A DNA stretch of 64,000 nt from ZC4RG30 sp046347045 (GTDB lineage: Bacteria; Pseudomonadota; Gammaproteobacteria; Steroidobacterales; Steroidobacteraceae). The DNA is taken from assembly GCA_046347045.1 (NCBI GenBank), contig JAXMGX010000010.1, positions 62,001 to 126,000 of the forward strand, given 5' to 3'. Numbering within the stretch: the stretch's first letter is position 1; each line of letters starts with the position of its first letter. This document shows, one piece after another, positions 43,261 through 54,175 of the stretch. The notes under the pieces were generated by a model. It did no database searches, was not told where the DNA came from, and saw only the letters and a list, made by a program, of their open reading frames with translations. The position numbers and the translations under genes were made by a program.

Positions 43261-45134
43261 GCTGCCTGCTCCTTCCTGATTTCAACGGGTACACGCAGCG
43301 TGAATGTGGCGCCATGGCCGGGGCCTTCGCTGGCCACGTCGATGGATCCGCCGATCGAAGCCATGGCATTGGCGCACCAGTGCAGGCCGATGCCGGAGTT
43401 GCGCTTGTAGCTCTTGGTCGAGAAACCTTTCTCGAATACCTTGCCCAGCGCCTCGGGCGCGATGCCCGCTCCATTGTCGGCAAAGGCGATCTGCAACCAG
43501 GTGCCGCCGGAATCCTGCATGCGCTGTGCGCTGACGCGGATCACGCCGGACTCGCCGACGGGCAGCGCCTCGGCGGCATTGATGATCAGGTTCTGGAACA
43601 CCTGCTTCATCATCATTACCGGCACGCGCTCGGGCTGCAGCGCCTGCAGCGTCGGATCGGCCTCGATGCGGATGCGGCTGATGCGGTCCGGCGGACACAG
43701 CCGCGTGCTTTCCTCGAGCAGAGTCGCGATGCTGGCGCGGTCGACGAGCTGCTCGCGGCGGCTGGCGCCCATCTGCAGACGCAGCAGGTCCTGCAGGCTG
43801 TCGACGCTGCGTTGCAGCTCCTCGGAGGACTTCGTGGCGAGCGCAACCTGCGCACTGGACTCGTCGACGGCCAGCCCCGCGAAGCGCAGCAGCTCCGCCG
43901 CGCGCGCCGCGTCGTCCTGCGATTCGCCCAGCGCCTGCAGCGCCATCCCGATGTCGGACAGCGGCGCGGACTTCAGCGCCGTGGCGATGTTGGCGCTGTG
44001 CACCGACATCGGCGTCAGCGCATTGCCCACGTTGTGCAGCGTGCCGCGCACCATCTCGGCAGCACCGGCCTCGTACGAACGCTCCACCAGCCGGCTGCGC
44101 GCATCCTGGAGCTGGCTCACCATCGAATCGATACCGGCGCCAAGCTGGCCGATCTCGTCGCTGGTGCCCAGGCCCAGCCGCTGGCTCAGGTCATCGGAAC
44201 TGCCGATCCGCTGCACATGTTCCGACAGCCGCGTCAGCGGCTTCAGCACCAGCTTGCGCAGCAGTGCCACCAGCACCAGCAGCGACACCAGCGCGGCAAC
44301 GAGAATGGAAACCGCCGCGAGCTGTACCGTGTCCTTGCCGCGGGCGAGCAGGTCGCGCGGCACGCGCACCACCTGTTGCAGCAGCGGCGCGCCGGCAAGA
44401 TCGGTGAGCGTGCCCGTCAGTTCCAGATGCGATTCAGTTTCGCGCAGCGCAGGTGCCGCAGCGACTCCGGCACCCGCGCCCCGAGCCGCGCCGGGCGCAG
44501 CATTCTCCGGCACCGCCACGAAGGCCAGGTCCAGCTTGGTGCGATGCGCGAGCTCGCCGATGATCTTGGGCGTGAAATACCGGCCCAGCATTATCGAGCC
44601 ACGCCGCGGACCGCCGCCCTCGCCGTTCAGCACTGGCGCCGTCGCGATCAGCATCGCGCCGCGCGCGGTGCGGATCATGCCGCTGCGGGTTTCGCCATCG
44701 CGCATGGCCTTGGCCCATGTCACCAGCACCGTGCTCTGCACGGGCGGCGAGTCGATGGGCGCGCGTGTATCCGGATCCAGGCTGCGCGCAAACACGATGC
44801 CGCCGTCGGTATCCACCAGCTCCACGAAGTCGGCGCCCAGCGTGTCCATCGCGGAGACCGAGAGGTTGGCCTCCGGCACCGCCGGATCGCGCGACTCCAT
44901 GTACCGGTGGATTTCGGCCCAGTTGCCCCAGTCCTCGGCCATGGTGCCCACGACTTCGAGCTCGCGCTGAAAGGCTTCGCCAGCGCGTTCCATGTCGCGC
45001 TGCGCGGATTCCTGTTCGAGCTTGTGGAATTCCTGCAGCACGAAATGCCGCTGCAACGCGTAGTTGCCCGCGGCATACGCCAGCATCACGGCACCCACGA
45101 TTCCCAGAACCTTCAGAGGCAGAGTTACACGCAA
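43257..45134 (-). CDS. Sensor histidine kinase with CHASE4 and HAMP domains
   Basis: A 625-residue kinase. TTG at 45134 with AGGA about 9 nt upstream is the best start. A transmembrane helix (about 5-25) is followed by a periplasmic CHASE4 sensor (AEDWGNWAEIHRYM at 67-80, VDTDGGIVFARSL), a second helix (about 270-292), HAMP (LKPLTRLSEHV), and a kinase core whose phospho-acceptor is probably His367 in RGTLHNVGNALTP, a variant H-box. The ATPase has N (NLIINAAEA), G1 (DNGAGI) and G2 (SGIGLHW) boxes. It is coupled by ATGA to the REC-GGDEF-EAL gene, so it should feed into c-di-GMP control. Without the frameshift repaired, this output would be lost. Confidence 0.9.
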   Translation of the reverse strand: MRVTLPLKVLGIVGAVMLAYAAGNYALQRHFVLQEFHKLEQESAQRDMERAGEAFQRELEVVGTMAEDWGNWAEIHRYMESRDPAVPEANLSVSAMDTLGADFVELVDTDGGIVFARSLDPDTRAPIDSPPVQSTVLVTWAKAMRDGETRSGMIRTARGAMLIATAPVLNGEGGGPRRGSIMLGRYFTPKIIGELAHRTKLDLAFVAVPENAAPGAARGAGAGVAAAPALRETESHLELTGTLTDLAGAPLLQQVVRVPRDLLARGKDTVQLAAVSILVAALVSLLVLVALLRKLVLKPLTRLSEHVQRIGSSDDLSQRLGLGTSDEIGQLGAGIDSMVSQLQDARSRLVERSYEAGAAEMVRGTLHNVGNALTPMSVHSANIATALKSAPLSDIGMALQALGESQDDAARAAELLRFAGLAVDESSAQVALATKSSEELQRSVDSLQDLLRLQMGASRREQLVDRASIATLLEESTRLCPPDRISRIRIEADPTLQALQPERVPVMMMKQVFQNLIINAAEALPVGESGVIRVSAQRMQDSGGTWLQIAFADNGAGIAPEALGKVFEKGFSTKSYKRNSGIGLHWCANAMASIGGSIDVASEGPGHGATFTLRVPVEIRKEQAA

Positions 45135-45313
45135 GCGACAGTTCCTGCGGCGATTCCATGGTTGTGCCGCGAGGGTGCACAGTAAAGGAGCTGCCGTAAG
45201 GAAATGTGCGGCAGTTCACAGCGGCCGGGAATGCGATTCTCTTCAGCCCCGGATTGGCGATTGACCGCACAATTCCGGCAAAACCATCGTTCGGATGGCA
45301 GCGCGCCGCTGCG

Positions 45314-46621
45314 CTACGGTTCGCCGGAACGCAGTCCCTGTGCGCTGCGCGGCTGCACCAGCAGCTTGTCGATGACGAGTCCGTCCATGTCGACCACCTC
45401 GATCGACAGGTCGCGCCAGGCGAGCTTTTCGCCGGTCACCGGCATGCGACCCAGATGCCAGAGCACGAAGCCGGCCATGGTGTTGTAGTTGTCGCCGCGG
45501 GACAGGTCGCGGCGCGCCAGCACGCGCTCGGCCTCATGGATGGGCAGGTGGCCGTCGATGAGCCAGCTTCCATCCTCGCGCTGCTGCGCGCCGGCCGAAT
45601 CGCGGCTGCCCATCTCGGGCAGGTCGCCGGCAATGGCCTTCAGTATGTCGGCTGGCGTCACCAGCCCCTCGATGCCGCCGTATTCGTTGGTGACCACGCC
45701 CAGATGCACGCTGGAGCGGCGGAAGGTTTCGAGCAGCTTGAAGATCGAGATGCTCTCGGGCACGTGCAGCGGCGGCTGCACATCCACTTCCGGATCGAGT
45801 TCGCCGCGCCGCAGCGCCTCGCCCAGGTTCGCCAGCGACACCACGCCGATGAGCTGTTCGAGCTCACCGCGGCAGAGCAGGAAGCGCGCATGGCCGCTGC
45901 GGCGCGCTTCATCCCACAGCGTGGCGATGGGCTCGTTCACGTCGAGCCAGAGGATGTCGCCGCGCGGCACCATGATGGCGCCGATGCTGCGATCGGCAAG
46001 GCGCAGCACCGAGTCGATCATCTCGGCCTCGTGCCGGTGCAGCGCGCCGGTCTGCATGCCTTCGGTGGCCAGCGCGCGCACATCGTCGTCGGTAACCTCG
46101 GCCTGCGTGCCGGCACCCGAGGGAATGAGCTTCAACAGCGCATTCGTGGACCACTGCAGCAGCCACACCAGCGGCGCGCCCGCGCGCGCGACGAATTGCA
46201 TCGGAATGGCCACCAGCGTGGCCCAGCGGTCGGCATGCGCCATGGCGAGGCGCTTGGGCACCAGCTCGCCCACCACCAGCGTGATGTAGGTCATCACGAT
46301 CACCACGGTGGCGTAGGCGATCTCCCTGGCATAGGGCGCTGCGGGCGGATACACGGCGCTGATCCAGGCCGCGAGCTGACTGGAATATGCGGCGCCCGAA
46401 TACACGCCGGTGAGGATGCCGACGAGGGTGATGCCGGTCTGCACCGTGGACAGCAGCCGGGTGGGGTCTTCGAGCAAGGCCAGCGCGGCGCGGGCGCCAC
46501 GGTGCCCGGATTCGGCCAGCGCCTTGAGCCGCGGGCGCCGCGCCGACACCAGCGCCAGTTCGGCCGACGAAAACAAGCCGCTGATGACGATCAGACAGAA
46601 GACGACCGCGGCTTCGCGCAT
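45314..46621 (-). CDS. CNNM/CorC family membrane protein (DUF21-CBS-CorC_HlyC)
   Basis: A 435-residue protein: DUF21 membrane domain (about 1-190, with FSSAELALVSARRPRLKAL and ITLVVGELVPKRLAMAH), two CBS domains (about 215-340, IMVPRGDILWLDVNEPIATL and GVVTNEYGGIEGLVTPADIL), and a C-terminal CorC_HlyC domain (YNTMAGFVLWHLGRMP). Such proteins are linked to Mg/Co efflux or divalent-cation balance and are often mis-named hemolysins. Start ATG 46621 begins the first helix. TAGACT sits 5 nt upstream. It diverges from the MATE gene with 80 bp in between. Confidence 0.9.
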   Translation of the reverse strand: MREAAVVFCLIVISGLFSSAELALVSARRPRLKALAESGHRGARAALALLEDPTRLLSTVQTGITLVGILTGVYSGAAYSSQLAAWISAVYPPAAPYAREIAYATVVIVMTYITLVVGELVPKRLAMAHADRWATLVAIPMQFVARAGAPLVWLLQWSTNALLKLIPSGAGTQAEVTDDDVRALATEGMQTGALHRHEAEMIDSVLRLADRSIGAIMVPRGDILWLDVNEPIATLWDEARRSGHARFLLCRGELEQLIGVVSLANLGEALRRGELDPEVDVQPPLHVPESISIFKLLETFRRSSVHLGVVTNEYGGIEGLVTPADILKAIAGDLPEMGSRDSAGAQQREDGSWLIDGHLPIHEAERVLARRDLSRGDNYNTMAGFVLWHLGRMPVTGEKLAWRDLSIEVVDMDGLVIDKLLVQPRSAQGLRSGEP

Positions 46622-46701
46622 CGAGGAGTCTAGGACCCCCTTTGGGGCCACCGGTGGCAGAGCGAACTGGCATCATACCGCGCTCAAGGAGCACTTTGCC
46701 C

Positions 46702-48069
46702 ATGCGCCCAGCCTTCAACCCCCACGCCCCCACCTGGAAGGTCTTTTTGATGTTCCTGGTGCCGATGATGATGGCGAACATCCTGCAATCGCTGTCGGGA
46801 ACCATCAACAACATCTACCTGGGGCAAATGATCGGGGTGCAGGCGCTGGCGGCGGCCTCGTCCTTCTTCCCGGTCATGTTCTTCCTGATGTCCTTCGTGA
46901 TGGGCCTGGGCTCGGGCTCCTCGGTGCTGATCGGGCAGGCTTGGGGCGCCAAGCAGCCCGAACGCGTGCGCGCGGTGGCCGGCACCACGCTCACCGTGGG
47001 CCTGTTGGGCGGCGTGGTGGTCGCCCTCTTCGGCGGCAGCTTCGCGCACCTGATGCTGGAACGCCTGCACACGCCGGCCGACATCATGGCCGAGGCCACG
47101 CATTACTCGCGCATCTGCCTGTTTGCCATGCCGGGCTTCTTCGCCTTCCTGCTGATCACTTCCATCATGCGCGGCGTGGGCGACACCATCACGCCGCTGT
47201 TCGCGCTGATCGTCTCCACCATCGTGGGCCTGCTGGTCACGCCGGCGCTGATCAATGGCTGGATGGGACTGCCACATCTGGGCGTGGCCAGCGCCGCGGT
47301 GGGCTTCGTCGCCTCGTTCGCGGTCACGCTGGTGTGGCTGTGTTTCTACCTGCGCATCAAGGGCCACGCGCTGGCGCCCAATGCCGAACTGATGAAGCAC
47401 ATGCGCATCGACGGCGCCATCCTGAAGGCGGTGCTGCGCATCGGCATCCCCACCGCGCTGCAGATGGTGGTGATGTCGCTGGCCGAGATCGTGCTGCTGC
47501 GCATGGTGAACGGCTTCGGCTCCGATGCCACCGCGGCCTATGGCGTGGGCAACCAGGTGCTGGGCTATGTGCAGTTCCCCGCCATGTCGATCGCCATCGC
47601 GGCGTCCATCCTGGGCGCGCAGGCCATCGGTGGCGGGCACACCGAGAAGCTCGGCGCCATCACGCGCTCGGGCATCCTCATCAACTTTGCCTTCACCGGC
47701 ACGCTGCTCGTCATCTGCTACATTTTCGCGCGCCCGATGATCGGCCTGTTCACGCAGAGCCCCGACGCCACGCAGATCGCGCTGAACCTGCTGCACATCG
47801 TGTTGTGGAGCACGCTGATCTTCGGCTGCTCCGCCGTCACCTCGGGCGTGATGCGCTCCAGCGGCTCGGTGATGATCCCGACGCTGCTGTCGATCAGTGC
47901 CATCCTGCTGGTGGAGGTGCCCACGGCCTATGTGCTCAGCCAGCACATGGGCTTCGGCATCAATGGCGTGTGGATGGCGTATCCGGTGACCTTCATCACC
48001 ATGCTCATCCTGCAGGCGTCTTACTACCGGCTGTTCTGGCGCAAGCAGAAGATCGAGCGGCTGGTGTAG
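46702..48069 (+). CDS. MATE family efflux transporter
   Basis: A 455-residue protein with twelve predicted transmembrane helices in two bundles. AAGGAG 10 nt before ATG 46702 fixes the start. NIYLGQMIGVQALAAASSFFP in helix 2, GSSVLIGQAWGAKQPE and RGVGDTITPLFALI are MATE marks, and the second half repeats the fold (AAYGVGNQVLGYVQFPAMSIAIAAS). MATE pumps export cationic drugs or metabolites in exchange for Na+ or H+. The gene stands alone, convergent with the OFA transporter. Confidence 0.93.
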   Translation: MRPAFNPHAPTWKVFLMFLVPMMMANILQSLSGTINNIYLGQMIGVQALAAASSFFPVMFFLMSFVMGLGSGSSVLIGQAWGAKQPERVRAVAGTTLTVGLLGGVVVALFGGSFAHLMLERLHTPADIMAEATHYSRICLFAMPGFFAFLLITSIMRGVGDTITPLFALIVSTIVGLLVTPALINGWMGLPHLGVASAAVGFVASFAVTLVWLCFYLRIKGHALAPNAELMKHMRIDGAILKAVLRIGIPTALQMVVMSLAEIVLLRMVNGFGSDATAAYGVGNQVLGYVQFPAMSIAIAASILGAQAIGGGHTEKLGAITRSGILINFAFTGTLLVICYIFARPMIGLFTQSPDATQIALNLLHIVLWSTLIFGCSAVTSGVMRSSGSVMIPTLLSISAILLVEVPTAYVLSQHMGFGINGVWMAYPVTFITMLILQASYYRLFWRKQKIERLV

Positions 48070-48086
48070 CGGTTCGCCGCGCGCAG

Positions 48087-49721
48087 CTAGCCGATCCGGA
48101 ACAGCGGCAGCGCCTTGGCGAGCGTGGTCCACACGCCCCAGGCCATCGGGATGCCCACGGCCAGCCAGGCCAGCGCCACCTTCACCCCGCCGCTGCCCGC
48201 ACTGCCGGCGCGGGCCGCGACGCCTGCGCCTGCGGTCGCGATCTCATGCGCCTTGGCGCGTTCGGCCGCCAGTTCCGCATCGCTCATGAAGTGCTTCTCC
48301 GCCACGGGCCTGACCAGCAGATTGCACAGCAACCCCAGCACCAGGAATGCGGCCAGGATGTACATGGTCATGTTGTAGGCCTGCGCCGCGGGCAGGCCCC
48401 GATCGAGCTGGTACTGGCGGATGTAGTTCACCACCACCGGCCCCAGCACGCCCGCCGCCGACCACGCCGTGAGCAGCCTGCCGTGGATGGCGCCCACATG
48501 CTGCGTGCCGAAGAGATCCGCAAGATAGGCCGGTATCGTCGAGAAACCGCCGCCGTACATCGAGATGGCGATGCAGAAGAACGCGGCGAACAATGCCACC
48601 TGCCCCGCGCCGCCGGCCCAGGGTGCGCTGCCGTACAGTGCGATGCCCAGCACGAAGAACACGAAGTAGGTGGATTTGCGGCCGATGACATCGGAGAACG
48701 ATGCCCAGAAGATCCGTCCGAAGATGTTGAACAAGGACAGCAGGCCGAGGAATGCCGCGCCGATGGTGGCCACCTGCGCGCGCTGGTCCGTGGCCAGTTG
48801 CGACAGTGCGCCGCCGGCGCCCAGCAAGCGGCCGCCAAACACTTCCTGCAGCATCGGTGAGGCCATGCCCAGCACGCCGATGCCGGCGCTGACGTTCAGG
48901 CACAGCACCGCCCACAGCAGCCAGAACTGCGGAATGCCGAAGACGCGGTCCACGTTCACATGCCGCGTGGTTTTCAGCTTTGCCGCCGTGGGCGTTGGCG
49001 GTGTCCAGCCTGCCGGCGCCCAACCCGCGGGCGGCACGCGATAGCCGAAGGCGCCCAGCAGCATCGCGATGAGGTACAGCAGCGCCATGGTCACGAGCGT
49101 CGGCGCCACGCCCACGCTGCCCGCCGTGGCGAAGTGCTGCATCAGCCGGTCGGCCAGCGGCGAACCGATCATCGCGCCGCCGCCGAAACCCATGATGGCA
49201 AGGCCGGTGGCCATGCCGCGTCGATCGGGAAACCACTTGATCAGCGTGGACACGGGCGAGATGTAGCCCAGGCCGAGGCCGAAGCCGCCGATCACGCCGC
49301 AGCCCAGCCACAGCAGCCAGAGCTGGTGCAGATGCACGCCCAGCGCGCCCAGCAGCAATCCGCCCGACCAGCACAGCGCGGCCACCACGCCGGCCTTGCG
49401 CGGGCCCGCGGTCTCCAGCCAGTGGCCGAACAGCGCGGCGGCCGATCCCAGCACCACGAAGAACAGCGTATAGGTCCACCCCAGCATGGGCTGCGGCCAG
49501 TCGCAGGTGGTGGTGAAGAGGTAGGTGAACACCGACGTGTCGGGCGAGCAGGCCGCGGGCCTGGTTACACCCAGTGAACGCGACAGCGGCAGCCAGAACA
49601 CACTGAAGCCGTAGGCCATGCCGATGCACAGGTGAATGGCCAGCGCGGCGGGCGGAATCAGCCAGCGGTTGAAACCCGGGCCGGCAATGATGCGGTCACG
49701 ACCCAGCCATCGATCGAGCAT
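48087..49721 (-). CDS. OFA family MFS transporter with fused small subunit
   Basis: A 544-residue major facilitator of the oxalate/formate antiporter type. Marks are HLCIGMAYGFSVFWLPLSRS in helix 1, GFGLGLGYISPVSTLIKWFPDRRG in the loop after helix 4, and the second-half GRIFWASFSDVIGRK. The last 30 residues (VKVALAWLAVGIPMAWGVWTTL) form an extra helix behind an Ala/Gly linker; in many bacteria this stretch is a separate gene called MFS transporter small subunit. Here the two are fused. The substrate, probably a small organic anion such as an oxalate or formate relative, is not certain. Confidence 0.9.
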   Translation of the reverse strand: MLDRWLGRDRIIAGPGFNRWLIPPAALAIHLCIGMAYGFSVFWLPLSRSLGVTRPAACSPDTSVFTYLFTTTCDWPQPMLGWTYTLFFVVLGSAAALFGHWLETAGPRKAGVVAALCWSGGLLLGALGVHLHQLWLLWLGCGVIGGFGLGLGYISPVSTLIKWFPDRRGMATGLAIMGFGGGAMIGSPLADRLMQHFATAGSVGVAPTLVTMALLYLIAMLLGAFGYRVPPAGWAPAGWTPPTPTAAKLKTTRHVNVDRVFGIPQFWLLWAVLCLNVSAGIGVLGMASPMLQEVFGGRLLGAGGALSQLATDQRAQVATIGAAFLGLLSLFNIFGRIFWASFSDVIGRKSTYFVFFVLGIALYGSAPWAGGAGQVALFAAFFCIAISMYGGGFSTIPAYLADLFGTQHVGAIHGRLLTAWSAAGVLGPVVVNYIRQYQLDRGLPAAQAYNMTMYILAAFLVLGLLCNLLVRPVAEKHFMSDAELAAERAKAHEIATAGAGVAARAGSAGSGGVKVALAWLAVGIPMAWGVWTTLAKALPLFRIG

Positions 49722-49778
49722 TTTGCGTCCCCCTGCGCGAAGCCTTATGGTTCACGCCCGTATTTGTCGCGCCAGTAT

Positions 49779-50102
49779 ATGAAGCCCACCCACACCTTTC
49801 GCGGCGTCGTCGTGTCGAAGCCGGTGAAGCAGCCCGCACCGAAGCCCGCAGGCCCTCCCGGACAGGCCAGGGTACGGGTGGCGCGCGAGGTGGCCGGCCG
49901 GGGCGGCAAGGGCGTGACGGTGATCACCGGGCTGCCGCTGGGCGGCGAGGCACTGGAGGCGCTGGCGAAGGAGCTGAAGCGCGCCTGCGGGGCCGGCGGC
50001 GCGGCCCGCGACGGCCGGATCGAGATCCAGGGCGAGCATCGCGACCGGCTGGTGGCGGAGCTGGTGAAGCTGGGCTACGACGCCAAACGCGCCGGGGGTT
50101 AG
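49779..50102 (+). CDS. SUI1/YciH family translation factor
   Basis: A 107-residue protein. After a Pro/Lys-rich N-terminus the SUI1 domain (about 38-105) reads VAREVAGRGGKGVTVITGLPL, then LAKELKRACGAGGAARDGRIEIQG and LVAELVKLGYDAKRAGG. This is the bacterial homologue of eIF1, thought to act on translation initiation fidelity. Start ATG 49779 is the first that leaves the domain whole. Fidelity of start selection is of interest here because several starts in the window are leaderless or near-cognate. Confidence 0.88.
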   Translation: MKPTHTFRGVVVSKPVKQPAPKPAGPPGQARVRVAREVAGRGGKGVTVITGLPLGGEALEALAKELKRACGAGGAARDGRIEIQGEHRDRLVAELVKLGYDAKRAGG

Positions 50103-50124
50103 AATCGACGGTGAGGTGAGCATC

Positions 50125-50427
50125 ATGAAATACCGCAACTCACTCATTGCCGGCATGGCTGCGCTGTTCATGGCGGCGGGCGTCGCCAGCGCCGATGACG
50201 CGGCCGCACCAGCGGCCAAGCCCGCCAAGGAAGACACCAAGAAGCCGGCGTCGCAGGCACCCCAGTGCACGCAGGCGCCCGGTTCGCATATCCGGCTGGC
50301 CAAGCCTGCGGATTGTGCGAAGGTGGCCCGCGGACCGTACCGCAGCTATTCCAAGGAAGACCTGGAACGCACCGGCGAGACCGACATGTCGGAGGCGCTG
50401 CGCAAGCTGGATCCGTCGTTCCGCTAG
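50125..50427 (+). CDS. Small exported protein of unknown function
   Basis: A 100-residue protein. GAGGTG lies 6 nt before ATG 50125, and TAGAAT at 50100-50105 is a likely -10. The signal peptide ends near residue 24 (GVASADDA). A Lys/Ala/Pro-rich part leads to a C-terminal domain of about 50 residues with two Cys (APQCTQAPG, PADCAKVARG) and YSKEDLERTGETDMSEALRKLDP, which resembles the start of TonB-receptor plug or secretin-like modules but lacks the rest. I do not recognise the family. Its stop overlaps the end of the convergent PCuAC gene by 4 bp. Confidence 0.7.
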   Translation: MKYRNSLIAGMAALFMAAGVASADDAAAPAAKPAKEDTKKPASQAPQCTQAPGSHIRLAKPADCAKVARGPYRSYSKEDLERTGETDMSEALRKLDPSFR

Positions 50428-50903
50428 CGCGGATGCTTCGCCACTGCTGCTTCAGGCACCAGCGGCCTGACTTCCAGCATCACCGTCACTTCTTTTTCAT
50501 CTTCGAACAGCAGCGACAGCGGCACCTTCGTACCCGCAACGAAGGGCGCCTTGATGTCCATGAACATCACATGGAAGCCGTTGGGGTCGAAGCGCAGGGT
50601 CTCGCCGGCCCGCAGCGTGAACTCGCCCATGGGCCACATGCGCGCCACGCCGTTGTTGTCGATGCTGCTGCGGTGGATCATCACCCGATCGCTCACCGGC
50701 GAGACGATGCGCAACAGGCTGCGCGATTCGCCGCCGGTGTTGGTGAGCACCAGGTAACCCACCGCGGTGGTGGCGCGCGGCGGTGTGGCGCGCGACCAGC
50801 CATCGGCCGCCACGATGTCGGCGCGTACCGGCGGCGCGGCCAGCAGGACCAGGGCAAGAAAACCGGCGCAGTGGCGGCGCAGCAGGGGAATCGGGTGCTT
50901 CAT
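50424..50903 (-). CDS. Periplasmic copper chaperone PCu(A)C
   Basis: A 159-residue protein with a signal peptide (about 1-28). The PCuAC copper site appears as MIHRSSIDNNGVARMWPM and, further on, DPNGFHVMFMDI: a His and Met, a Met about 12 residues later, and the late H-x-M pair. These chaperones deliver Cu(I) to cytochrome oxidase. ATG 50903 is chosen at the signal peptide; TAGAAT lies 8 nt upstream with no clear Shine-Dalgarno sequence. The frame upstream of it is only shadow of the ABC-F gene. Confidence 0.88.
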   Translation of the reverse strand: MKHPIPLLRRHCAGFLALVLLAAPPVRADIVAADGWSRATPPRATTAVGYLVLTNTGGESRSLLRIVSPVSDRVMIHRSSIDNNGVARMWPMGEFTLRAGETLRFDPNGFHVMFMDIKAPFVAGTKVPLSLLFEDEKEVTVMLEVRPLVPEAAVAKHPR

Positions 50904-50911
50904 GCCCGCCG

Positions 50912-50917
50912 ATTCTA
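50912..50917 (-). promoter_or_regulatory. -10-like TAGAAT, 8 nt before the PCuAC ATG
   Basis: Minus strand: TAGAAT, CGGCGGGC, ATG. It fits the leaderless pattern seen for other genes here. No -35 was identified. Confidence 0.4.
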
Positions 50918-50996
50918 CGCGCCGCTTGCACCGGTGGCATGGCTTGCCTAACCTGCCCGCCCCTTCGCCTGCCGATTCCGCGCCGAAACACCCGCC

Positions 50997-52916
<1,920 letters not shown>

Positions 52917-52973
52917 ACGCACGACGACAATCCAGCCATGGCGCGCCGGCGCCATGCAGGCTGAAGACGCTCG

Positions 52974-54110
52974 TCAGTCGTCGCCCGGAATGATATGTCC
53001 GGCGCGGTCGCGCTTGGTGCGGATGTAACGCTCATTGTGCGCGTTCGGCGGCGCCAGCAGCGATTCCATTGCCACCACGTCGATGCCGCGCGCGCGCAGC
53101 TCGCGCAGCTTGTGCGGGCTGTTGCTGAGCAGGCGGATGCGCGTGAAGCCGAGCTGCCGCAGCATGGCCGCCGCGATGGCGTAGCTGCGCTCGTCGGCGC
53201 TGAATCCCAGATGCCGGTCGGCGTCCAGCGTGTCGAGGCCGGCATCCTGGAGCTGGTAGGCACGCAGCTTGTTGGCAAGGCCGATACCGCGGCCCTCCTG
53301 CGCCAGGTACAGCAGCACACCGCCGCCGGCGTCATGCAACCGCTTCACCGCCGTCTGGAGCTGCTCGCCGCAGTCGCAGCGCAGGCTGCCCAGCAGATCG
53401 CCCGTGAAGCAGGAGGAATGCGCGCGCACCGGCACCACGCCCACCGGATCGGGGCGGCCCACGATCACGGCCACATGCTCGCTGGCATCGCGGCGGTCGC
53501 GGAACAGCACCAGGCGGCTGTCCTCGCCTTCACGCAGCGGCACGCGCGCCTCGCTGATGCGCAGCAGGTCGTCCTCGCGCGGCTGCGCGTGGCGTTCCAC
53601 ATCGTCAGTGCCCACGACCAGCACATTCGCGGGCACCGGCCCCGTCTGCACCGGCGACACCAGCAATGCGGGCAGCAGTTGCGCGCCCTTGGCCAGGTGC
53701 ACGGCGGCCACGCTCAGCGCATCGCCACAGGAGGCCTGCTGAACCGCACCACCCAGTGCCTTGCGCCAGCCATCGGCCTCCCAGTGGTGACCGAGCTCGC
53801 GCACCTGTGCGGAGGTGAGGCCCGCGGGCAGCGCAAGCAGCAGCACCTCGTCGGCTTCGCAGGGCACCTGCAGCGCGGCGGCACGCGCGCCGGTGACGAC
53901 CAGCGCGGCATCGGCGCGCAATATGTAATCGACCAGGTCCGCGTCAGCGGTTTCCAGCGGCACCACCAGGCGCCAGCCCCGCGCATCGCGCACGGCGATG
54001 CCGCGACCGCGCCGCAGCTCGCCCAGCGCGCGATCCACCGCGATGAGCGCGGCATCGCCCTGCGGCGGCGCGGCGGCGCGTGGAACGGCCTGCAGAAGGG
54101 GTTCGGACAT
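52974..54110 (-). CDS. ribA: GTP cyclohydrolase II with degenerate N-terminal RibB-like domain
   Basis: A 378-residue protein. The C-terminal 200 residues form GTP cyclohydrolase II (riboflavin step 1): RAHSSCFTGDLLGSLRCDCGEQL with the three zinc Cys, YLAQEGRGIGL and LSNSPHKLREL. The N-terminal 180 residues align in outline with DHBP synthase RibB (VDRALGELRRGRGIAVRD) but lack its acidic catalytic motifs, as in known RibA fusions of some proteobacteria. A GC hairpin about 40 nt before the ATG may be an upstream terminator or an attenuator. No FMN riboswitch was found. Confidence 0.9.
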   Translation of the reverse strand: MSEPLLQAVPRAAAPPQGDAALIAVDRALGELRRGRGIAVRDARGWRLVVPLETADADLVDYILRADAALVVTGARAAALQVPCEADEVLLLALPAGLTSAQVRELGHHWEADGWRKALGGAVQQASCGDALSVAAVHLAKGAQLLPALLVSPVQTGPVPANVLVVGTDDVERHAQPREDDLLRISEARVPLREGEDSRLVLFRDRRDASEHVAVIVGRPDPVGVVPVRAHSSCFTGDLLGSLRCDCGEQLQTAVKRLHDAGGGVLLYLAQEGRGIGLANKLRAYQLQDAGLDTLDADRHLGFSADERSYAIAAAMLRQLGFTRIRLLSNSPHKLRELRARGIDVVAMESLLAPPNAHNERYIRTKRDRAGHIIPGDD

Positions 54111-54148
54111 GGATCAAGGGTACTCCAGCCACCCCCTGAAAAGCGAAA

Positions 54149-54170
54149 GCCCCACAACAATGTGTGGGGC
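54149..54170 (-). terminator. GC hairpin between DUF4159 gene and ribA
   Basis: Minus strand: GCCCCACA, 6-nt loop, TGTGGGGC, then TTTCGCTTTTC. An 8-bp perfect stem with an interrupted U-run. It probably ends the transcript of the DUF4159 gene, but it lies so close to ribA that it could also act on it. Confidence 0.55.
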
Positions 54171-54175
54171 CTTCA

